64,000 nt of DNA from Siderastrea siderea. Lineage: Eukaryota; Cnidaria; Anthozoa; Scleractinia; Rhizangiidae. Each line of letters starts with the position of its first letter. Within the stretch, counting starts at the first letter, position 1. Location of the stretch: the NCBI GenBank assembly GCA_964030785.1, contig OZ034979.1, forward strand, positions 36,506,484 to 36,570,483, in the 5' to 3' direction. Positions 13,848-26,800 of the stretch are shown piece by piece. The position numbers and the translations under genes are program-made. The notes beneath the pieces were generated by a model that saw only the letters and a program-made list of their open reading frames with translations, was not told where the DNA came from and searched no databases.

Positions 13848-13924
<77 letters not shown>
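13848..13924 (+). repeat. (CAT)n trinucleotide microsatellite
   Basis: About 25 near-perfect CAT units occur in a row, immediately followed by a degenerate CACGACCACCACC tail. The stretch translates as poly-His in one frame, but nothing suggests it is coding. It lies 3' of the forkhead gene, possibly within its 3' UTR as (ATG)n on the minus strand. Confidence 0.95.
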
Positions 13925-14300
13925 CGACCACCACCATAACCTTTCTGGGAATGTAGTTACTTTAATCTCACACCTTATAAGCATGCTCCTCAAAACACAG
14001 GGTGCTAATGATTGCCAGCTACACTGACCATTAAAATGATGCTTTCAGCAAGTGACAATTTCAGGCTGGGCAAATAAAATGTGGTGCAACTGGCAGTTCC
14101 ATGATATCCAGAACTGGATCCTGGAACTGGAAAATGCATCTTTTTGCACGCGTACACGAGACAGTGCAATTATTCACCTAGTACAAATACCACAACAGAC
14201 CACAGGACATAAACCCACTGATAAAATCAAGTAACCTTTCAAAGACAGGCAACCAGTTAGCTGTTGTTAAGGTAACAACATTTCAAATTTTCAACTTCTG

Positions 14301-17300
14301 TTAGCTGACCATGGCAGTGGAGCATTGTGTGACAGGACTTGTAGTACCAGATTGGGTCCTTGGTGATGGTATAAATGCAGAGTTTGCAAGTTCTAGCAGT
14401 GCATCTGCACCGGCAATAGCGTTCAGTTTCTCCATAGTACTGTCTTTGTGCCCACGTTTATGGCGTGGTGTCGGCCTATCACCACTCTTCACCTGCTTTC
14501 TTTCAATTTCATCTTCACGCCCTTGTCCGTAGCCACTGTCACTCAATTCATCCTTGACAACTCTTTCCATGGTCTCTTCCATTTCGCTGTCTTCGTCATC
14601 GGAGTCACCATGGTGATCAAATTCAAACTCACCATCCAAAGAGGAATCAGGTGAGATGTCCTGTCGCAATTTCACGGAATCAATCTTACTGAGAGACGCA
14701 GACAGGGTGGGTTTCTTGTTGTTCCTGTGAATGACAAAAACAATTCTCAGATTTAAAAAGTGAATTCTGAAGTGAAAGCTTTTGACCAATACTTTTCTGT
14801 ATAAGGTATCTCCTGTAAGGAAAATGCATCTTCTCCTTACTGTACTCCATACAGTTGTTATGGAACTAGTAAGGAGAATTTGTCTAAATATCAAGACATC
14901 TTATCCTTGATGATCACTTTCTTTATTCTCATCACTTGAATGTCTGTGAACAAGTAGTGATGATGTAAAGAGGAATTTCATTTTCGTCACCGTTAGGGAT
15001 TAAAGGGTTAATTTTGCATCTGTGAATGAAATCCTAAGGTGACCATACAGATGAAAGCTATTTATACTAAAGTAGCACTTTACCGTGGTCATCGCACTTA
15101 CCTTCTGTCTGAACCTGCCAGGAGAGAAGTGTTTCTGTCTTTTGACATGGGAACAGGCCCAGAAAATGAGTTTCTGTGTCTGTACAAAAACTCTTTGGCT
15201 CTTTTAACCAAAAGATCTTCTTTGTCAGTCTCTGAAGGTGGACACGACTGGCACCGCACCACTAATGAAGAAACAGAAACAGAAACACAACCAAAATTTA
15301 AAATGCATATTCATGCTGGTACTACATGTATATAGGCACAGCAGTTTGAGTTGTTGCACTCTTGTTGTGTCCTCTACTCAATAGACTCCCCCCCCCCAAC
15401 CTTCCTGTCAAAGTACATGAACAGTTAAGGCTGGTTTCCTTATGATCACTGTGATCGCTGCAGCTGCTGGAAAAAACGTTCAGTAATCGTTGTGATCACA
15501 TGGAGACCACGCTTCAGCCATCATAGCGATCACAGCATTTCACAAGAGTGGTTTCCGTATGACTGCAACGATTGCTGAACATTTTTTCCAGCAATCACAG
15601 TGATTGTAGCGATCATATGGAGACCAGCGGTTACCTAAGAAATTGTTGGTGGAAAACCTATCGAAAGATAATGTCGGCCTGCAAGAGATTGTGATCTATT
15701 GGTCAAAGTCTTGGGTCACACACTGCAGCAAGAGAAGCAGCACCATTCTCTAGAGTTCTCAAATGCTACCATGCTTGGGAAAAGACTCTTGACTATTTCT
15801 TGATACTTTTCTCTTATGCTAACGCCACTTGTCTCAGTGTCAAATAACAATCTGCTTAGTTTCAACACTTGCTCAGCTACCTTACAAATTACCTCATCCA
15901 TTAAAAAAGGAAATTTAAACCACTTACTCTCAGCTACTCGTACTTCAGGAGGTGTACTAATCATACAGATTGTAGCCACTGCTTCTGCTTCAGCATCTGG
16001 ATCAACCTCTATTTTCCCTAAAATCACAAGATTGACACAGCTTACCATTTCTGTTTCAAGTTCAAATTGCTATTTTTTGGTTCCGGGATTTCCCACTTCA
16101 TTTTGATAATAACATCCTCTCACTAATGTTCTCTGTTCTGATTACTTGCAAATATTATAGAAAACTTTTAAAATGACTATTGCTATCTTAAAATATACTA
16201 TTTTTCTTTCCAGATTGCCCAGTCAGAAAAAATAAAAAAAAATGTGTGTCAGCAATTGATAGGCACATTTTTTCTAAGAGAGCATCGAGGAATTCAATAA
16301 GCAATTAATAAGGATCCAATTTTTCTTAAATAAAAGCACAAAAATTTCAATCAACGTGTTTTAAAAAAGGAAGTTCAAATATTATGTACAGTTATTTTTA
16401 CTTACCAGTGCCACTTCCAAGAGTACTATAAAGAGAAAAGAAAATGTTTTGTTACTAAAAAGTAATTTTACCAAGAAAAAGAAAGTCTCCCTGTACTTTT
16501 ATTCAATGTAATTGGAATTTTGTCTTTTCTACCATTGGCTTTTTAAGTTTTTCCTTAAGTGTTATGTTTGCAATTCAATCTTGTTGTTTAAGAATACCCT
16601 CAGATAAGTGGGTTAAATATTATTCTAATTTCCTTATCCAACTTAACATAATTACAAATTCAAGGTACACGTGTTACACTGGAAACACGTTAGATAAGTC
16701 GTCAGCATGTCAACCTTTCAACCTAAAGTCAGTAATCTGATGGTGGTCCCTGTTGTGTGGAATTTTCCTCTGTGTTGACTCTCTCCACCCATCCATCAAG
16801 GAGTAGTAATACTCCTAGTTTCATGGAATTGGCAGATGTACTAGGTACAGTACTACCCTTATGAAAACTAAACAAGTTGTGTACATAGCACAATACAAAC
16901 TGTACCTGTTAGATCCATTGTTCTTTGGTGATGGCGGAGGTGTAGTTAACAGATGGTGATAAGGATGAAATGCAGGCGTCTTTCTCAGGGCTTGTAGCAG
17001 GTTTGGCCTGTATTCAGGATCCACTGTCCACAATGATCCCTTACCAACATTCTGTGGATAAAACTACTCCTGAGTCAAAATGACGCTAACATGATAACTG
17101 CACCTTTTACGGTGTGTGCACACAAACTGAGGTCACCCAGACAAAATTTTGGGATAAATTTTTAATAAAATTAAAAAGTTGACATTAAAACCATGAAATG
17201 GCACACATTTCTTCTTGATCACCCTGAAATGTGCAAGGTGTTGGAAACCTTTGCTTTCCCAAAAAATGTTCCTCAAAATTGAGCCTGTATGGCCTCAGTT

Positions 17301-18640
17301 CCTGTCGCTATACTGTAATAACATCTGAGAACCAAAGTTAAAATCTCAAACAATGGTTGGGTTTTGTGCTGCTGTCAACTGTCTTAGAAGACTCATCCAG
17401 AAGTTACAAAGAAGTTTATTTCAACAGGTTCGAAAGCTCATTAATTAGTGGATTTCCATCCACTTTCTTCTTTGATTCCTGTTTTTTAGGGTTGACACTA
17501 TGAATGACGGCAGTCAAAACCCAATCATTAGTTTTCTTAATAGGTTTCAGCTTTTGGTTTTGTGACTTAAACCCTGAAGTGTGACCATTTAATACAGTGT
17601 ATGTACAGTTATGGAGCAGTACTTTTGCAAAGTGCTGTTTTACTGTGTTAAGATGTACGAGGTGGTATGGTGGTTCTGCCCTGTGAGACAATTCCAAATT
17701 CATAAAGTGTTAAGTTGGACTATGGCCTCTCTTAGGACTCAACAATATGTATTTTTTAATTTTTTATCTGTAAATCATGTTCTTAACCCTTTGACTCCCA
17801 AGAGTGCCCAACATCAAAATTCAAAATGATAAGCAAATTTCAATTTGTAAAATACTTAAATATTATTAATATTAAAAAAATAGTACCTTGTGAAAGTACT
17901 GCTGACAAGGTTTTATTTGAATGGTCACTCCATGGGATTTCATCCACAGACTCAGAAGTTAGAAACACCTAAATGTTGACATGACTGACTCTAGGAGTGA
18001 AAGGCTTAAGGTAACTCATCTTGTACTTTGTATCTAACATGGTCGGGTCTCAGGCGTATATATTGGGACTCACCTGTCCTTTATCTTTGTCCACTTTCTT
18101 AAAACACTTGTTCAGTGACAGGTTGTGGCGCACTGAGTTCTTCCAGCCGAGTCTCGCATCCCGGAAATATGGAAAATGCTCCATGATCCAGTTGTAAATG
18201 TCCTTTACTGGCAATTTCTTTCCAGGTGCTTCCTCAATAGCCATGAAAATCAGTGAGGAAAAAGAATAGGGAGGCTTTGATGGACTCTTCCGTTTGTTTA
18301 CTAAAGAGTCAGGGGAGAAAGGTCCTTTTGCCTGCCCTCCTCTGGGCGGGGTCTCAAAAAGGTCGCCATTTGCATCTCTTGAAGGAGACATAGGTGGCAC
18401 AGTTGCCGACACTTCAAAGCCTTTTAAAATGTCATTGTTTTGTAACCAGTTTAGGCTTGTTAAATCATCATCGGGGTCACCTTTCTCTGTTCTGATGGCA
18501 CCAAAACAGCTGGAACTCAAGTTAATTTTCGGACTTTCATCAAATGAGTTTCTAAAACTTGAACCACCCAAAGATGTACTGAGATAGGGCTTTGGATGCG
18601 CCTTTAGTTTGTCCATCTCTGGCTTGCGTATTGGTGGCAT
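14301..18640 (-). CDS. FOXN3: Forkhead transcription factor, FOXN3-like (complete, 6 coding exons)
   Basis: Coding exons on the minus strand are 18640-18074, 17051-16906, 16425-16406, 16017-15928, 15261-15102 and 14724-14301 (stop TAA). Phases agree and give 468 residues, against about 490 in human FOXN3. Family landmarks: the N-terminal MPP..KPE; the FOXN2/3 block [16 protein letters not shown] (60-75); and the forkhead domain at about 122-215, with recognition helix [12 protein letters not shown] (166-177) and [12 protein letters not shown] in the wing. Further on are TPPPSP, STPPEV, an acidic Ser-rich region, DSGYGQ and a C-terminal ADALLELAN that matches the AAGSLLHLAG of FOXN3. It binds DNA in the nucleus as a repressor-type factor in vertebrates. 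I prefer the ATG at 18640; the seven exon bases 5' of it lack another ATG. FOXN2 and FOXN3 are vertebrate paralogues, so the cnidarian gene probably represents both. Confidence 0.93.
14804..15010. mobile_element. Copy of a dispersed repeat ending in 'AAAGGGTTAA'
   Basis: This shares motifs with segments at 6490-6600, 38705-39183 and 40330-40741. The common features are a GTATTCTCCTTA-like start, a block resembling 'TGATCACTTTCTTTATTCTCATCACTTG', and an end in GGGATTAAAGGGTTAA. It lies in the forkhead gene's last intron. It has no coding capacity and is probably a short non-autonomous element. The class is unknown. Confidence 0.5.
15388..15398 (+). repeat. Poly(C) run
   Basis: A run of 11 C residues in a forkhead-gene intron. 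Runs like this also occur at 26666-26683 (C) and at 18772-18784 and 38728-38743 (G). Confidence 0.9.
15431..15627. mobile_element. Palindromic MITE made of two inverted ~80-bp units
   Basis: Unit one (CTGGTTTCCTTATGATC onward, 15431-15510) is repeated inverted as unit two (15548-15627, ending ATATGGAGACCAG). Their reverse complements agree through the central TGCTGGAAAAAA-GTTCAG block. A ~35-bp spacer separates the units. No reading frame is present. It sits in a forkhead-gene intron. Confidence 0.7.
17540..18000. repeat. Two degenerate copies of the 'GTGTGACCATT' repeat, opposite orientation
   Basis: At 17565-17645 the block reads ACCCTGAAGTGTGACCATT, then GGAGCAGTACTTTTGCA and GTGCTGTTTTACT. 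At 17884-17970 the same elements appear reversed (AAAGTACTGCTGACAAGG, GAATGGTCACTCCATGGGATTTCATCCACAGACTC). Both belong to the family arrayed at 36.5-36.9 kb. They are intronic. Confidence 0.65.
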
Positions 18641-20511
18641 TGTCAACCTGCGTATGAAAAAATATCTTTCTTAGTTAGGTGCATACTAATGAAAGAACAA
18701 TCCATGAGAGCCAAGACGTCTCTTAATGATCTAGGTACCACAGGGAACTGTAGAGCATGGGGGAAGGAGTGGGGGGGGGGGGGGAGCCAGCACACAACAT
18801 TTGTCAACATCCTAGCACCTAGCAAGGGGAACAGGATTCAAGAGCTCTGCTGAACTGCTTTCTCTCGTGTCCAAGAGGGATACTTAAAAACATATCACTG
18901 CAATGCGCTTGCCATATTAACATGATGATATAAAGTTCAGTCATGCAAAAGTGGATTTCTCTGACTTTCAATTGAAAAAATATATCCTTACACTGCAAAG
19001 ACATCTCTATTTGATATGTGGACATTCTCACATATGAAAGCACTGATGGCACCAAAATCACACCCTACCTACACTGTTATTTTGTAGATCTAAGAACAAA
19101 AATATTGCACTACAAAGACATTCAAAATATTAAAAAGTGGAACTTGAAAGCACTAAATTAGCCTAAGCTTTGAAACATTTCTTGACAATGATGGGAAAAA
19201 TCAGTGTAACCATTGGACAGTTTTTGGAAACCTTCAGAAATCTTCATAAAATACTTGTAAATTTTTGGAAAATCACCGCAATCTTCTTAATGAGTGTACA
19301 GATGCACTTACTCACACCAAGTTGAAAATTTGAACAGGATTATTTTTTACACTGGTCAGATATTATTCTACATCTTACATGTATGTACCAGAAGTTGCTG
19401 TGTCATCAGCCTATAATTTCCATGTGAAGCAGACATGAATTTAAATAATTTTATATTGAACAGCAACTGTTTAAATACAACAGGTAATTATATGAATTTC
19501 ACTTTAAATACATAATTCTTGTGAGATGAAAAACTCTCAAAACCTTGGTGGGTAACAATTTCAGTTTTCTTTGTTTTTCACATAAAATAACAAACAGTTC
19601 TATGATTGAACACAAAAAAATCACTAGGTTTAACAAAGAGCAAGTTCATCTACGACCACATAGTCTGCATTTTTTATTTAAATATTCATAACATGAAACC
19701 ATTTTAGATTTTAGTCACCACAGACAATGATTATAATAATTATCTGACAAGTGACTGCAGGATTTTGTTCCAGGAAAACAAACAAGAGCAATGAACAAGA
19801 TTAAGAAAAATAGTTTCTTCTCCTGTACCCTGTCCGGACAGTTTCTACATATATGTATATATTTTAAGTAAGCATTTTAAAAAGTGTAATTAATTTTAGA
19901 ACTTTTGATATTTAAGATCTTTATTTGATATTTAAGATGGCAGCTTTGGCTTATAAATTAGAGGCATGAAAATCACCTGGTCATTAATGTGGAGGGTCAA
20001 CAGTGTATCATGCAATAATAAAGCACATTTTTTCAGCCACACAAGTTGTTAAGCCATGTCGATTTTGACAACTTTTTGAAAACTTTTTAATGGCTTCCAT
20101 GTCAACAGTGGCCAATTCAATCACAATGTAAGAACTATGGGAGGTGGCGCTGTCGATTATTGGAAGGTGAACATGGAAATTGTCAACTCTGCCTCTCTGA
20201 CATTAACAGTTGTTGCACTTTGATTGGCCAGTGGAGATGGAGGCCATCAACAAGTTGCCATGGTTACCCACACTTCAACAAGGTCTTCAAACAGAACCTT
20301 CCTCAGTTTAATGTGAGGCCACCATGGGCATGCCCAAGAACATAAAAAAACAAACAAACAAACAAACAAAAAGAGAAACAGACACACAAACAAGAACTTA
20401 CAATAATCTGATTGAATCAGACATTTCAGCAACTTGGTTGGACGATGTCGGATGTTGGTTGACTAGTAACTCAAGCTCTGGTATCACGTATGTCAGTTTC
20501 TTAAGATATTA

Positions 20512-23500
20512 AACACTTGTCGAAGACATTGTATACTTGTCAATCTCAGTATGCACTAAAAATTGTTACCCGGTAAGGGTAAACGTTACCCAGTGTTAAC
20601 CAATCAGAGCGCGGCATTTCTAAAGCCGTCTCCGGCGAGTAAACTTTACTGTCACGGAGTAAACTTTACCGCCGTCAAAATACCAGATGTTTGTGAAATA
20701 GCGTTCATCTAGCGTCCAAACGCATAAATAACGTAGATAACCTTTTAATTCCGTTTGTCTAAAGCGCATTGGAGTGTTCTTGTGGAAATAAACTCTCAAA
20801 TCGAAATTTTCTATAGAGAGTATGGCGGGCTCTTTGCTGTAGTGAATGCCAGCGCCAGTAACAATTACCCCGTAAAGTAAACATTTCTCCCGCAAAAACA
20901 AGCCAGAGACGTTATGTTTTAGAAATAGCAGTTTCTTCACGGTTAAACGGATAAAACATTAGATGTTCTTGAAATTTCATCTCTCTTAGCGCAATCCACC
21001 TATTTTTCTTGCTAAATTAAACGTTTAAATCCATACATTCAAACAGAGCATGGCGGGCTTAGTACATCCGGTGAAGGTCACAGAAGTATATCAGCCAAAC
21101 AACCTACTGTGCACGGTAAACATTACCGCAACCAAAAACACGTCAGAGATCATTCAAGTCATTTTTTTAGCTGGCATTTTTAATGATCTATTAGTTTGCA
21201 ACAAATGTGTACTAAATAATGTTGACATGCTTTGTAATTCATTTGTAGGAGACACTCAGGAGTGTTTTATTAGAAAATTCTCTACATCTCACGGCGCGAT
21301 TCGTGACCTGTCCGGTTACAACTCCGTATCCCCCAAGGGACTTACACATGTAAGAAGTCGAGGAAATATTTTTGGGCAACATTTTGCGTCCGACAAAAGG
21401 AGGGGATAAAATCCATGAAATCTCTCAAGGCATTCAACCCATATTTCATAGACAGTATGCACATTATAACAAAATAATATAATTTTACGAACTGCACGGT
21501 CCCGCGATGATCGACAATTGTGACAGATTCAATGTTTACATTAACTACCGCAGCAACGATCAAGGTGAATAAACTGCTTCTACACCTTTGTATGTTTTCA
21601 CAACAATTGGTTATCTCGTTCGTTAACCTTTCTAGGCAAACTTTACCTCCCGTAATATATTAAATTTCTTAACTTCTGCTCCTTCGCCAGGCAAACAGAC
21701 GGATACAATTTACTTGAGACTGTTTTCACGTTGCTCTCGTATCTTCATTGATTCACTGCGTGCGGCTTTGCAAAGAGAGTCAATACACACGTGTACACAC
21801 AAAATTATTTCATTTTCCCATCGCGCTTGTGAGTTTTTTACTTCTTAATTGACTAATCCTTAAATTACTTTAGCCATTTCAGCGTTGACTGCCAGCGGCT
21901 GAAAAGCCTTAGCAGTGAAAATAAACAATCTTGGCAAGAAATGTGTGATTCGAAGTTGCTAGAGCAGGAAAAATCAGTTCTGAATATTTAGTCACACACT
22001 TTCCCAGCACTATATTCTATTGTGCATTGAGTGCGAAAACAGGAAGAGCTCGAAAACTAACATTACAACGACACGAGCAATAACAATATTTACAAACACA
22101 TTTGAAGTTTCATTATGCTAAGAAACCATTTCATAAATGTGATTAAAAATGTATGAAGTCACCAAAATGTCCGGCAAATAATTACTTGCTCCTTGCGTTA
22201 AACTCTCGCCAACACCAGCGATTTCGTATGATCGTAGCTTCCTAACATTCTTGAACGTTCTAAAACTCAAACCGTTTTCCTCGACTTCATTTGTCGACTT
22301 ATTTCTACGGTTCGTGAGTAGAACAGTCGCAATTGTATTGAAGAAGTGGCAGATCCTAGTGCATGTTTTTCCCACGAATGTTCTACACTCTCGTGGCTGG
22401 AATCCTAAACAAATTCGGCAAACGATGACCGTAAGAAATGACTTAAAAGAAAATGGCAAACACGAACATCTGATTACCGTCACATATCTCGGTTAAACGA
22501 AGAATAATTTTGTGTGTGTGTGTGTGTGTGACTCTCTTTGCAAAGCCACACGCAGTGAATCGATGAGGATACGAAAGCAACCTGTAAGAAAACAGTCTCA
22601 AGTAAATTGTATCCGTCTGTTTGCCTGGCGAAGGAGCAGAAGTTAAGAAATTTAATATAATACGGGAGGTAAAGTTTACCCAGAAAGGATAACAAACGAG
22701 ATAACCAAAGGTGTAGAAGCAGTTTATTCACCCTGATCGTTGCTGCGGTAAGTAATGTAAACATTGAATCTGTCACAATTGTCGATCAGCGCGGGACCGT
22801 GCAGTTCGTAAAATTATATTTCGGCCTCATCAACTATCAACTAGAAATCGAGCTCGCGAATAATCTAATTGTTAAATAGTAGTTTATGAAATATGCATAC
22901 TGTTTATGAAATATGGGTTGAACGCCTTGAGAGGTTTCATGGATTTTATCCCCTCCTTTTGTCGGACGCAAAATGTTGCTCAAAAATATTTCCTCGAAGC
23001 GGCTTACATGTGCAAGTCCCTTGGGGATACGGAGTTGTAACCAGACAGGTCACGAATCGCGCCGTGCTCTCATTAGAGAATTTTCTAATAAAATACTCCT
23101 GATTGTCTCCTACAAAATGAATTGCAAAGCATGTCAACACTATTTACTAATTTAGTACACATTTGTTGCAAACTAATAGATCATTAAAAATGCCAGCTAA
23201 AAAAATGACTTGAATGATATTTGACGTGTTTTTGGTTGCGGTAATGTTTACCGTGCACAGTAGGTTGTTTGGCTGATATACTTCTGTGACCTTCACCGGA
23301 TGTACTAAGCCCGCCACGCTCTGTTTGAATGTATACGTATGGATTTAAACGTTTAATTTAGCAAGAAAAATAGGTGGATTGCGCTAAGAGAGATGAAATT
23401 TCAAGAACATCTAATGTTTTATCCGTTTAACCATGAAGAAACTGCTATTTCTAAAACATTACGTCTCTGGCTTGTTTTTGCTGGAGAAATGGGTTTACTT

Positions 23501-23868
23501 TACGGGGTAATTGTTACTGGGGCTGGCATTCACTACAGCGAAGAGCCCGCCATACTCTCTATAGAAAATTTCGATTTGAGAGTTTATTTCCACAAGAACA
23601 CTCCAATGCGCTTTAGAAAAACGGAATTAAAAGGTTATCCACGTTATTTATACGTTTGGACGCTAGATGAACGCTATTTCACAAACATCTGGTATTTTGA
23701 CGGCGGTAAAGTTTACTCCGTGAGGGTAAAGTTTACTCTCCGGAGACGGCTTTAGAAATGCCGTGCTCTGATTGGTTAACACTGGGTAACTTTTACCCTT
23801 ACCGGGTAACAATTTTTAGTGCATATTGAGATTGACAAGTATACAATGTCTTTGACAAGTGTTATTAG
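20512..23868. mobile_element. ~3.4-kb foldback element with ~1.3-kb inverted arms
   Basis: The left arm (about 20512-21810) and right arm (about 22500-23868) are inverted copies with scattered substitutions and small indels. They surround a unique central ~690 bases. The termini are AACACTTGTCGAAGACATTG on the left and the complement of AACACTTGTCAAAGACATTG on the right. They are flanked by ATTA on the left and ATTA on the right, a possible 3-5 bp target duplication. The outer 200 bases of each arm carry several GTAAACTTTACC-type palindromic motifs. The two long open frames (20620-20940 minus and 23393-23755 plus) are the same arm sequence. They differ by amino-acid substitutions, so I do not regard them as genes. 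No transposase is visible. The element looks non-autonomous. Confidence 0.8.
22510..22530 (+). repeat. (GT)n microsatellite at the inner edge of the right foldback arm
   Basis: Ten GT units. The corresponding site in the left arm (21783-21802) is an imperfect ACACACGTGTACACAC, so the run has expanded in only one arm since duplication. Confidence 0.85.
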
Positions 23869-26800
23869 TAATCTAGGGGCTGGTCATTTACTCTAATGAC
23901 CCATTTATCTACATTATCAGTGACATTTTTTTTGTAGACAAGCATCTTCCATGTCAGCATCAGGATTTGCTAACAATGTTGCCGCAAGTTGCTTGTTGAA
24001 ATTTACCCTAAAAGGAATCCATTTCATTATGTCTGAAATAGGTCAAGATTCAAGAATGGTGCAAACACACGCCCAAATTCTGAGAAGCAAAGCAAGACTG
24101 CCTTAAAAAGATGCCATGACCTCAGTAAAGCCGACTCCTAAAAATTTTGAGCAAGTGTGCACCAACCCTTTCCCTACTGATGACAAGTACCGTATATGAT
24201 TTTTCACATCCTATTTCACATGTAACTCCTTAAATATTTCCCCTTTTTATGCAGAAGTGGCAAACATTTTTACCCTGCATCAGCTCGGTTTGCAAAAACC
24301 TACATAACCTATTACAGAGCAAACCAGTTAAGAAAACATTACAGGCTGTACATACCTATAAGGCTTTAAGTATAAGGTAGGAGGTCACAGATGTGGTCAT
24401 TATGTAATGACTACATCTGTGAACCAATGGAATGTCAACAACTTTATTACATAATCTTTAAAGCAGCTGTTCAACCAACCCCTGCGTGCATTTTAAATGT
24501 ACACTGAAAAATGTAAAAAAAATTTCTTTCAATTTCTGTGTAAATGTTTGATCACATTAAAGAATTAATTTTAACCTTTGTAAGCTGTAGACTGAATCAA
24601 TGAATCAATTTACATGTCTGATTAACAACGGTTAACTTTTACTTTTCTTCTTCGATGGTAACTAGACTGTCAATTTAATAAGACTACAAGCCACAAAACT
24701 ACAACCAACATTTAGAAATGAAAACTAAGATATCATGAACTCTTTTCACACATCTATTTAATTTTTAATTTACATGTATCTGGTTGTCACTGATAACAAA
24801 CAAATTATTCCATCCAAAACAAAAAAAAAGTTTTGACAAGGTACAGACATAAATCACATGACTTCATTTTGGGGAAAGAAATCTCAAAATAATGTCATTT
24901 AGCAAAATACAAGAAAACAAACTGCACCACAGGGATTTCACACTCAAAATGGTTCAGTTGAATGATCACAAGTTACTCTGTATATCTTTCACAGATTCAA
25001 AAGTTAGAAACCAAATTATATGCTTGTCTGGAGGTTCAACACTAAGCCTGGGTGATAAGTACCAGGCATATGGAAATACAATTAGGCAAAAGAACTTGTT
25101 TTTGTAATCAATACCCTGGATAGGTTTTTTAAACCACAGCTGATCTTGTTAACAAGATGAACTAGAATTTCTGTGGGAAAATGACCTGCAAGATGTGTTC
25201 AGCTAATGGAACCATGCTCTTAAGGAGAAAGCAGTGAACTATAAATTTCAATCTTATGATAAATGGAAAGACACATTTATCAGTGCAAATCACAGATGCT
25301 AATTTAAGATGCATCCCTTTTAAATTAGGTCAAATAATTCATATCCCAGCATGTTGCGACACATTAATTAGCTATTTCCCTCCCAAACTAAACTTTGAGT
25401 CATGCAATATCAGTATGGTTCCAACTTTTGCACCTGCAGATGAAATATTAAATGATCCTACTGGAACGGAACCTACATACACAAGAAGTCATCTCAAGTG
25501 GTACTTTGTAGTACTGCAAAATTGGGAATTATTAAATGGGCACAGAGAACATTTTCAGTATAGTTTGTGGCACTCTTACGATATAGTTTACATAAAATAA
25601 ACAAAAAAAATTCATGTTTGGACTCACATCATCTCCAGAGCCACTTTTGTGTTTCTGTGTCATTAACTTAAACGTCTTTTCCAAAATCTGACTACGGCTT
25701 AAATATTAGCCACTTAACCACCCTTAAACTACATCCAGGCAAATTGGCGATGCTTTTTACTACTAACAATTAATTGTCTGATGTGGACCCAACTGTTGCA
25801 ATTAATAGCCAAGAACAATGAACTTCAAGGCAATTGAAGAAAACAAGATCCTTCTAGAAAAATCTTGCTTTTGTTTGGTAAACGGAAACTAAAACATATC
25901 AGATGAGAAAAGCATAGTCTGTTAATCCTTCAAAATCTGTTGTAGTTTCTTCCACTGATATTATAAATCTTGCCTTTGGTGGTTGAAGAGGAGAGGTTAG
26001 GATTCTTTCTTTTTGATGTGCAGCATTACCAGCCTTGGAAACATTGAATCAAATAATTATATAAACACAAAGAATGACCTTAATAATATGCAAGACAAAC
26101 TGTTTACAATTAATACTTGACAAGCATCCTGGTATAGTAGATGTTAACCTTTTGGTATTAGCTGCAGTATTAAAATACCATTATTATTATTTAACAAAAC
26201 AAGCCCCAGCCATAATTTAACTGCAAAAAGAAATAATCACAATTTATGCTTGGATACAAAAAGCATCAAAACATAACTGAAAGGAAAAGACACACATCAT
26301 TGGGCCTACAAAGTTCAACAGACAAACAGCTAAAGGAACTGATATCACAGATGAACTATTTAATTAAAAATACAATCTTTAAATCTGTAGTTGACAAACA
26401 CCAGGTTTCCCATGCATTTAGATGATATCATGTTCTAAAATAGTAAAAATCCAAAAAATTTAATAAATGTTTTTCTAGTAGCATAAAAAATTTATTACAC
26501 AATCAGGAAACGCACTTCTGATCGCGTATTGATGAAAACACAAGAATTTGCTCCCCAACTATTTGCCAAAATGTTGTACAATGCTGGAAAATCACAGGGA
26601 AGGTACCCTACACCAACAGAATTACAACAAGAAAAGCCCCAGGGGCATTAGACCCCGCCGTTGTTCCCCCCCCCCCCCCCCCCGGGGAGTGTAAAATATG
26701 TTACGGTCACTCAAGATAAAAGCCCTTGGCGGTGTAGCGAAAGACATCAAATTTGTTACGTCAATTTTTGGCTCCAAGAAGCAGCATACAAGCAACAAGA

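Larger units (their letters stand above)
8706..14300. other. Intergenic region and probable 3' UTR of the FOXN3-like gene
   Basis: No convincing protein gene is seen. Repeat content includes a stretch at 11220-11560 related to the 39.3-39.66 kb repeat and a GCGAAGCGC direct repeat near 10785-10800. The 14.0-14.3 kb part next to the forkhead stop codon is the likely 3' UTR on the minus strand; I could not choose a poly(A) signal. A frame at 9357-9587 (76 codons) has no recognisable domain. Confidence 0.5.

Noticed and set aside
13743..14027. 94-codon frame with a long poly-His stretch
   Set aside because: The His run is only the (CAT)n microsatellite, and the flanking residues are not protein-like.
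20620..20940. 106-codon frame on the minus strand, near-identical to a 120-codon frame at 23393-23755
   Set aside because: They are the same sequence in the two arms of the foldback element. They differ at several residues, including non-conservative ones, and neither has recognisable domains.
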